Part shown: positions 6,411 through 11,077 of the stretch, one piece after another
How the letters are laid out: every line of letters starts with the position of its first letter
Position numbering within the stretch: the stretch's first letter is position 1
Assembly: GCA_023230425.1 (NCBI GenBank)
Contig: JALNXI010000047.1
Span: 1-11,077 of the forward strand
Direction of reading: 5' to 3'
Length of the DNA: 11,077 bases
From: Methanoculleus sp.
Lineage (GTDB): Archaea > Halobacteriota > Methanomicrobia > Methanomicrobiales > Methanoculleaceae
Translations under genes and position numbers: made by a program
Notes under the pieces: model-generated
Told to the model about the DNA's origin: nothing
The model's database searches: none
Seen by the model: the letters and a program-made list of their open reading frames with translations, nothing else

Positions 6411-6434
6411 GAGGACTGGAGACCACCTCTTTTT
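6410..6434 (+). terminator. Terminator-like hairpin after the CBS operon
   Basis: AGAGG (6410-6414) pairs with CCTCT (6426-6430), and TGG (6417-6419) pairs with CCA (6423-6425), leaving an AC bulge and an AGA loop. The stem runs into five T at 6430-6434. It begins on the last base of the gene 5 stop codon. Confidence 0.5.
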
Positions 6435-6480
6435 CGGGAGGCCCCGCTCTGTAGCATCCCATCCATCCTTCCTTCAGGCT

Positions 6481-6589
6481 CTTCGCGGCAACGCGTGAGG
6501 TTTCAGGTGGGAGGGAATGGTACGGCCTTGTGCGGAAGGGAACTGCACCGCGCATCCACCGAACGCCGCGTCCTTCGCGGCAACACGTG
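6481..6589. repeat. Two copies of a 17-base repeat in the gap before the SNF2 gene
   Basis: CTTCGCGGCAACGCGTG at 6481-6497 recurs at 6573-6589 with one change (CTTCGCGGCAACACGTG), 92 bases apart. The first copy contains CGCG-GCAA-CGCG, a short stem closing a GNRA-type loop. The gap 6411-6706 has no convincing gene. Besides this repeat it contains nested inverted repeats at 6561-6639. Whether the 17-mer belongs to a genome-wide family cannot be told from this window. Confidence 0.5.
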
Positions 6590-6639
6590 GATCGCATCAC
6601 CGTCCCCACATCAGGACGCCTCGCATGCGACCGGCGTTC
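6561..6639. other. Potentially structured stretch upstream of the SNF2 gene
   Basis: GAACGCCG (6561-6568) is the reverse complement of CGGCGTTC (6632-6639). Inside it, GCGTCC (6568-6573) complements GGACGC (6614-6619), and GTGG (6587-6590) complements CCAC (6606-6609). The segment between the right arms holds the 10-base palindrome TCGCATGCGA (6621-6630). The nesting would allow a branched RNA fold ending about 70 bases before the SNF2 start. It could also be chance pairing in GC-rich DNA. Confidence 0.25.
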
Positions 6640-6706
6640 CGTCGTATCATCATAGATGGTACGATGCACTAATGAGGGTACAGTAAAAGTACTAACCATA
6701 GACCAC

Positions 6707-9700
6707 ATGATCATCCTCCACAGTTTCTGGACAGACGGGCCTGCGGGAGCGTTTCACATCTGGGGAGAGAACCCCGCCCTGCCCCAGAAAGCGCCGGCAC
6801 GGCGGGGTAGGAAGCCAAAGAAACCGTCAGCCCTCCCGCACCCGTTTGCGGCTGGCCATGCCGCGCTCACCGCGGCGCTCGGGGGGTCCGGTGAACCCGG
6901 GACGGCCACCATCCTGCTCCCGGCAGCCGGATCAGACCCCCTCCCTTCACCCGAGTGCGAACCAGAATCTGTCATGCCTGAACGGGCGGACTGCTCTCCC
7001 TACCTGGTCCCCACCATCAGCCTGCCCATACCGGTCGCCCATCTCGTAGAACTCCCTGCAGGAACCCGATACGGTGCCACGCACCGGTTCTGGGCGGAGG
7101 CAGCACGGTTTGCCCTGGGACTCGTGGTACGGCAGTCATTTGTGCCGGGTACCCGCGGCTGGGAGGCCCTGGTCCGGGGAGAAGACCGCGACCACGTAGC
7201 CCGGCTCGCCGGAGCGCTCCCGCCGGCCTGCCTCTTCTGGGCTGCCGGAGTGGAGGGGGCCCTGCCGGACCCCGAATCCCTGGTGATGTCGTTCCTCAAC
7301 CACACGGTCCATGCGATCGTCACCGGCGCCCTCAGGGACCAGTCGCTCCTGCAGAAGCCACGGGGCCGGCCGAGAAAGACCGTTCCGCCCAACGAACAAT
7401 GGGTGGAGATCCTCTCAGGCCGCCGGGATGAACTCGCCGGCGACGCGGCCGGGATCGCCCGGTTTTCCAGGGAACTCGAGGACTGGCTCTCGCCGAAGAT
7501 CGATCACGGCCCTCTCCGTGCCTGCTTCCGCCTTGAAGAACCGGAAGGGGAGAGCGAGCGGTGGCGCCTCTCGTTCCACCTCCAGGCCACCGACGACCCC
7601 GCGATTGTCATACCGGCCGCTGATGTCTGGAATAGGCGCGGAGAGGCATGCACGCATCTTGCGCAACGGTTTGAAGACCCACAGGACCGGCTCCTCATCG
7701 ATCTCGCCCGCGCCTCCCGCCTCTACCCCACGCTCCGATCAAGCCTCACATCCCGGCGCCCGGCGGGGGTGCACCTCGATACCAGTGAAGCCTACGCATT
7801 TCTCAGCGAATGGGCCTCACTTCTCATCGGGAACGGCTTTGGCGTCATACTCCCCGCGTGGTGGAAGGCTACCACCTCCCGGCCTGCCCTTCACCTCAGC
7901 GTGAAGCCTGCACGGGAGGGTGGAGGACTCGGTCTTGATACCCTCGTCTCGTACGACTGGAAGGTCGCCCTTGGAGACCGGGTGCTCTCACCTGAAGAGT
8001 TCGAAGAACTCGCGAACCTGAAGGTTCCCCTGGTGCGGATGCACGGGCAGTGGCGAACGATCGAGAGGGGCGATATCGAAAAGGCGCTCGACGCCTTCAG
8101 GAAGAAGTACGCTGCAGGCACCATGACGACCGGCGAACTCCTCAGGGTCATCGCGGGGGCAGACGCAGACAGCCCGGCCGTGAGCGGGATTGTGGCAGAC
8201 GGATGGATCCGGGAGTTCCTTGACCGGCTGGCAGAAGGGGAGACGATCGAGCCCGTCCGGCAGCCTGCAGCGTTCTGCGGCACCCTCAGGCCCTACCAGC
8301 AGCGCGGGCTCTCGTGGCTCTCGTTTCTTGCACGCAACGGGTGCGGCGCCTGCCTCGCAGATGATATGGGGCTTGGAAAGACCATTCAGGTGATCGCCTA
8401 CCTCCTCGCCGAAGAGGAGCGGGAATGCACGGCAGCGCCGGCGCTCCTTCTCTGCCCCACATCGATCGTCGGGAACTGGCGGCGCGAGTTCGCCCGCTTC
8501 GCACCGGGTCTTACGGTCACCGTCCACCACGGCAGCAACCGTGCCTGCGGGGACGCATTTGCCGCACAGGCCGCCGCATCCAACGTCACCATCACCACCT
8601 ACCAGGTGGCGGTACGCGACAGAGAACTCCTAAAATCCGTTGACTGGAACTCTATCATCCTTGACGAAGCCCAGAACATAAAGAACCCCTCCACAAAACA
8701 GGCGCAGGCAGTCCGGGCGCTCCGGGCGCCGCGTCGGATCGCGCTGACCGGCACGCCGGTGGAGAACCGCTTAACCGAACTCTGGTCGATCATGGAGTTC
8801 CTCAACCCCGGCTACCTCGGCTCATTTGAATCGTTCCAGTCCGGGTTTGCCGTGCCGATCGAACGCTACCGCGACCCTGCAGCGACCGATCGCCTCAGGG
8901 AGTTGATCAGGCCGTTCGTGCTCCGCCGCATGAAGACCGACCGCTCGATCATCAGCGACCTGCCGGAGAAGATGGAGATGAAGGTCTACTGCAGCCTCAC
9001 GGCAGAGCAGGCGACGCTCTACGAGGCGGTCGTGCAGGAGATGCTCGAGCGCGCTGAAACTGCAGAGGGGATCCAGCGCAGAGGAATTGTTCTCGGAGGG
9101 CTCACCCGCCTGAAACAGATCTGCGACCACCCGGCGCTCTTCCTGCACGATAAAACCACCTTTGGCGGGAGATCCGGGAAGATCGAGCGTCTCGAGGAGA
9201 TGCTCGAGGAAGTCCTGGAAGCGGGCGAACGTGCGCTCATCTTCACGCAGTTTGCGGAGTTTGGAACGCTCCTTGAAGGCTACCTCCGCGAGCGGTTCGG
9301 CACTGCCGTCCTCTACCTGCACGGCCGGACACCCCGGGCGAAACGCGACACGATGGTGCAGCGGTTCCAGGAACCGGGAGGACCGTCCCTCTTCCTCCTC
9401 TCTCTGAAGGCCGGGGGCACAGGGCTGAACCTGACAGCAGCCAACCACGTCTTCCACCTGGATCGGTGGTGGAATCCGGCTGTCGAGAACCAGGCGACCG
9501 ATCGGGCCTTCAGGATCGGGCAGACCCGCGACGTCCAGGTGCGCCTCATGATCGCCTCGGGAACGCTTGAAGAACAGATAGACATGTTGATCGAAGAGAA
9601 GACGGTACTTGCCGACCGGGTCATCGGGAAAGGAGAGGACTGGATCGGGTCGCTCTCCACCGACCAGCTCCGCGACCTGCTGACTCTGCGCCGGGACGCG

Positions 9701-9712
9701 GTGGAGGGCTGA
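6707..9712 (+). CDS. SNF2-family DNA-dependent ATPase/helicase
   Basis: The protein has 1001 residues. A long N-terminal half typical of the bacterial/archaeal SNF2 type ends in a conserved LVRMHGQWRTIE segment near residues 441-453. The ATPase core follows: Walker A DDMGLGKT (552-559), Walker B DEAQ (653-656) and motif III TGTPVEN (681-687). The C-terminal RecA lobe has LIFTQF, YLHGRT, AGGTGLNLT and motif VI ATDRAFRIGQT (about 930-940). All motifs needed for ATP hydrolysis are present. Such enzymes move along double-stranded DNA to remodel protein-DNA complexes. Two AT-hook-like stretches, RRGRKPKK (32-39) and PRGRPRK (218-224), may help bind DNA. I chose ATG 6707 because MIILHSF resembles the start of relatives; an in-frame ATG at 6656 would add 17 unconvincing residues. 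No clear ribosome binding site or TATA box was seen. The SWIM gene follows three bases later and is a likely partner. Confidence 0.9.
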   Translation: MIILHSFWTDGPAGAFHIWGENPALPQKAPARRGRKPKKPSALPHPFAAGHAALTAALGGSGEPGTATILLPAAGSDPLPSPECEPESVMPERADCSPYLVPTISLPIPVAHLVELPAGTRYGATHRFWAEAARFALGLVVRQSFVPGTRGWEALVRGEDRDHVARLAGALPPACLFWAAGVEGALPDPESLVMSFLNHTVHAIVTGALRDQSLLQKPRGRPRKTVPPNEQWVEILSGRRDELAGDAAGIARFSRELEDWLSPKIDHGPLRACFRLEEPEGESERWRLSFHLQATDDPAIVIPAADVWNRRGEACTHLAQRFEDPQDRLLIDLARASRLYPTLRSSLTSRRPAGVHLDTSEAYAFLSEWASLLIGNGFGVILPAWWKATTSRPALHLSVKPAREGGGLGLDTLVSYDWKVALGDRVLSPEEFEELANLKVPLVRMHGQWRTIERGDIEKALDAFRKKYAAGTMTTGELLRVIAGADADSPAVSGIVADGWIREFLDRLAEGETIEPVRQPAAFCGTLRPYQQRGLSWLSFLARNGCGACLADDMGLGKTIQVIAYLLAEEERECTAAPALLLCPTSIVGNWRREFARFAPGLTVTVHHGSNRACGDAFAAQAAASNVTITTYQVAVRDRELLKSVDWNSIILDEAQNIKNPSTKQAQAVRALRAPRRIALTGTPVENRLTELWSIMEFLNPGYLGSFESFQSGFAVPIERYRDPAATDRLRELIRPFVLRRMKTDRSIISDLPEKMEMKVYCSLTAEQATLYEAVVQEMLERAETAEGIQRRGIVLGGLTRLKQICDHPALFLHDKTTFGGRSGKIERLEEMLEEVLEAGERALIFTQFAEFGTLLEGYLRERFGTAVLYLHGRTPRAKRDTMVQRFQEPGGPSLFLLSLKAGGTGLNLTAANHVFHLDRWWNPAVENQATDRAFRIGQTRDVQVRLMIASGTLEEQIDMLIEEKTVLADRVIGKGEDWIGSLSTDQLRDLLTLRRDAVEG

Positions 9713-9715
9713 AGA

Positions 9716-10585
9716 ATGGGCCCATGGTATTACTCCCCGTTTCCCCCGTCCGTTCCGCGGCCGGTGAAGGGCGGCCTCAAGACACGGAGTAAGCGGGGAG
9801 CGATCGGCGAGCAGTGGTGGTCGCAACGATTCATCCAGGTGCTCGAAGAGATGGGAAACGCTTCACGGCTGCAGCGCGGGAAACGGTATGCGAGGAAGGG
9901 GCAGGTGATCGGTATAGAGATCAGGGGAGGGGAGGTGCAGGCAGAGGTGCAGGGATCCGCCGCGAGACCCTACCGTGTCACCATCCGCCTCAGCCCCCTC
10001 AGCGACGCCGGGTGGGAGAGGGTGTTTGACCTGATGGCTGCGCAGGCGATCTATGCGGCACAGCTCCTGGCAGGCGTTGTGCCGCACGAGATCGAGAAGG
10101 TCTTCGAAGAGGCAGGAGCATCTCTCTTTCCGGCATCTGATGCGGATATCCGGACAGAATGCACCTGCCCTGACTGGGAGAACCCCTGTAAACACATCGC
10201 AGCGGTCTATTACCTCCTCGCAGAGCGGTTTGACGAAGACCCCTTCCTCATCTTCACCCTCCGGGGGCGAAGCAGGGATAAGGTTACGGCAGCACTCAGG
10301 GAGCGGCGGACGGCAGATACAGAGGATACGGCGGACCGGGTTCCCCCCTCCGCCGATCACTTCTGGCAGGGCGATGATACGCTTGCCGGGTTTGGTATCA
10401 ATATCACCGGGGACGTCTCGAACGAAGGAGCGGTTCTGAAGATGCTCGGCGATTCCCCGCTCTCGATCCGGGGAGGGAACCTCTCCGCGATCCTTGCACC
10501 GGCCTACCCGGCGGCGCAGGAATATGCACGGAGAATCGCCGGCATCCCCGATCGGCCGGAACCCGGAGAAGATCCGGCAGCCTGA
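9716..10585 (+). CDS. SWIM zinc-finger protein, partner of the SNF2 ATPase
   Basis: The protein has 289 residues. Residues 149-160 carry the SWIM signature C-x-C-x6-C-x-H (CTCPDWENPCKH), which binds zinc and is thought to contact DNA or protein. The N-terminal segment GGLKTRSKRGAIGEQWWSQR (19-38) is basic with tryptophans and looks typical of SWIM proteins encoded beside SNF2 ATPases. A strand-rich region covers about 60-95, and a helical region about 98-135 leads into the finger. Residues after about 190 are variable, polar and probably flexible. The ATG lies three bases after the SNF2 stop, preceded by GGAGGG within the SNF2 end, so the two are co-transcribed and probably coupled. SWIM/SNF2 pairing is known from prokaryotic genome surveys. 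The cellular process served here, such as repair, chromatin or defence, is not shown by the sequence. Confidence 0.87.
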   Translation: MGPWYYSPFPPSVPRPVKGGLKTRSKRGAIGEQWWSQRFIQVLEEMGNASRLQRGKRYARKGQVIGIEIRGGEVQAEVQGSAARPYRVTIRLSPLSDAGWERVFDLMAAQAIYAAQLLAGVVPHEIEKVFEEAGASLFPASDADIRTECTCPDWENPCKHIAAVYYLLAERFDEDPFLIFTLRGRSRDKVTAALRERRTADTEDTADRVPPSADHFWQGDDTLAGFGINITGDVSNEGAVLKMLGDSPLSIRGGNLSAILAPAYPAAQEYARRIAGIPDRPEPGEDPAA

Positions 10586-10592
10586 TTCATAG

Positions 10593-10602
10593 CCCTGCAG
10601 GG
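10593..10602. other. Palindrome after the SWIM gene
   Basis: CCCTGCAGGG is a perfect 10-base palindrome eight bases after the stop codon, followed by GGAGG and, after a gap, CCTCC (10616-10620). No T-run follows, so it does not look like a canonical archaeal terminator. The rest of the gap 10586-10733 shows only the candidate promoter of the next gene. Confidence 0.3.
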
Positions 10603-10692
10603 AGGTTATCACCCCCCTCCATACGGCGCGAACCTCTCATTCGATTGCGATATGATGAAGTTCCAAAAGCTCCGCCCTCCGCCGGCACCAAT

Positions 10693-10702
10693 CATTAATA
10701 CT
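10693..10702 (+). promoter_or_regulatory. Possible TATA box of the deoxyhypusine synthase gene
   Basis: CATTAATACT lies about 32-41 bases before the ATG at 10734. Initiation about 25 bases downstream would leave a leader of only about 10 bases, in keeping with the lack of a clear ribosome binding site. The match to the archaeal TATA consensus is moderate. Confidence 0.35.
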
Positions 10703-10733
10703 CCACAGCCAGAAACGGGTAACAGGATTTTCC

Positions 10734-11077
10734 ATGAAACCAACGCAGCCAGTCAAACCGAATGCGGATGTAACGGCACTTCTTTTGTCCATGAGCAGGA
10801 CCGGCTTCCAGGGAAGAAAACTCGGGGAGTCGCTCGGCGTCTGGACCAGGATGGTCGAAGATCCGGACTGCACGATATTCATGGGGCTGTCGGGGGCGAT
10901 GATCCCGGGAGGTATGCAGAACATACTCATCGAACTCGTCAGGCACCGCTACATCGATGTCCTGGTCTCGACGGGTGCAAACATCTTCCATGACACCTGC
11001 GAGCACCTCGGTGTCCGGCACTACCTCGGCCACCACCACGCAGACGATGCGGCACTCTTCGAGAAGGGGATAGACCG
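10734..11077 (+). CDS. dys: Deoxyhypusine synthase (partial, C-terminus outside window)
   Basis: The frame is open from ATG 10734 to the window edge, 114 codons. It encodes the N-terminal third of deoxyhypusine synthase, recognisable by TGFQGRKLGESL (about 23-34), the glycine-rich FMGLSGAMIPGGM (about 49-61) and DVLVSTGANIFHD (75-87), segments that form the NAD+ binding site in this family. The enzyme transfers the aminobutyl group of spermidine to a lysine of translation factor aIF5A, the first step of hypusine formation. The catalytic lysine would lie beyond the window. It appears to be transcribed on its own, 148 bases after the SWIM gene, and has no visible link to the SNF2/SWIM pair. Confidence 0.9.
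   Translation, partial: MKPTQPVKPNADVTALLLSMSRTGFQGRKLGESLGVWTRMVEDPDCTIFMGLSGAMIPGGMQNILIELVRHRYIDVLVSTGANIFHDTCEHLGVRHYLGHHHADDAALFEKGID

Noticed and set aside
6379..6714. Open frame of 111 codons on the minus strand in the gap before the SNF2 gene
   Set aside because: It spans the terminator-like hairpin, the 17-base repeats and the SNF2 start. The product is rich in R and P without a recognisable domain, and no convincing ribosome binding site was seen.
8822..9826. Long open frame of 334 codons on the minus strand
   Set aside because: It lies wholly opposite the SNF2 and SWIM genes. The composition is that of an antisense reading of GC-rich codons and no domain is recognisable.
9863..10612. 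Open frame of 249 codons on the minus strand
   Set aside because: It is antisense to the SWIM gene, whose zinc-binding signature on the plus strand is clear. The minus-strand product has no recognisable feature.

Overview
The window looks like chromosomal DNA of a methanogenic archaeon, most likely of the order Methanomicrobiales (Methanoculleus-like). This assignment is an inference. It rests on an archaeal deoxyhypusine synthase, the archaeal arvABC-type Era-like GTPase cluster, a large family of CBS-domain proteins typical of methanogens, TATA-type promoters, GGTGA-type ribosome binding sites and GC-rich coding DNA. No tRNA, rRNA, CRISPR array, insertion sequence or phage gene was seen.

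Layout. (1) Positions 1-585, minus strand: the N-terminal 195 residues of a KamA-family radical SAM enzyme that runs off the left edge. (2) 586-863: a non-coding gap. It holds the kamA-like promoter, a cluster of CATGAGAG-type half-sites and a hairpin/T-run terminator for the next operon. (3) 864-2270, minus strand: a tight three-gene operon of Era-like GTPase, DUF2073 protein and zinc-ribbon protein. It matches the arvA-arvB-arvC (OapA/B/C) set linked to extracellular vesicle formation in Haloferax. (4) 2271-2480: a 210-base divergent promoter region with two TATA-like boxes and a perfect 7-bp inverted repeat between them. (5) 2481-6410, plus strand: five consecutive genes consisting almost only of CBS domains, 18 by my count. 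The first also ends in a zinc ribbon. Neighbours overlap by 4 bases or are separated by 7 to 40 bases, and a terminator-like hairpin follows the last gene. (6) 6411-6706: a gap with two copies of a 17-base repeat and a potentially structured stretch. (7) 6707-10585, plus strand: a SNF2-family ATPase and, three bases later, a SWIM zinc-finger protein. (8) 10734-11077, plus strand: the start of deoxyhypusine synthase, cut by the right edge.

How the parts may work together. The five CBS genes look like one transcription unit that makes a set of adenine-nucleotide-sensing or scaffold proteins with no attached enzyme. The SNF2 and SWIM genes look like a two-protein DNA-dependent ATPase unit. The arv operon and the CBS operon share a divergent control region, so co-regulation is possible but unproven. 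The most unusual part of the window is the five-gene CBS operon. Its effector is not visible, and its ligand motif is fully kept in two genes and partly lost in the other three.
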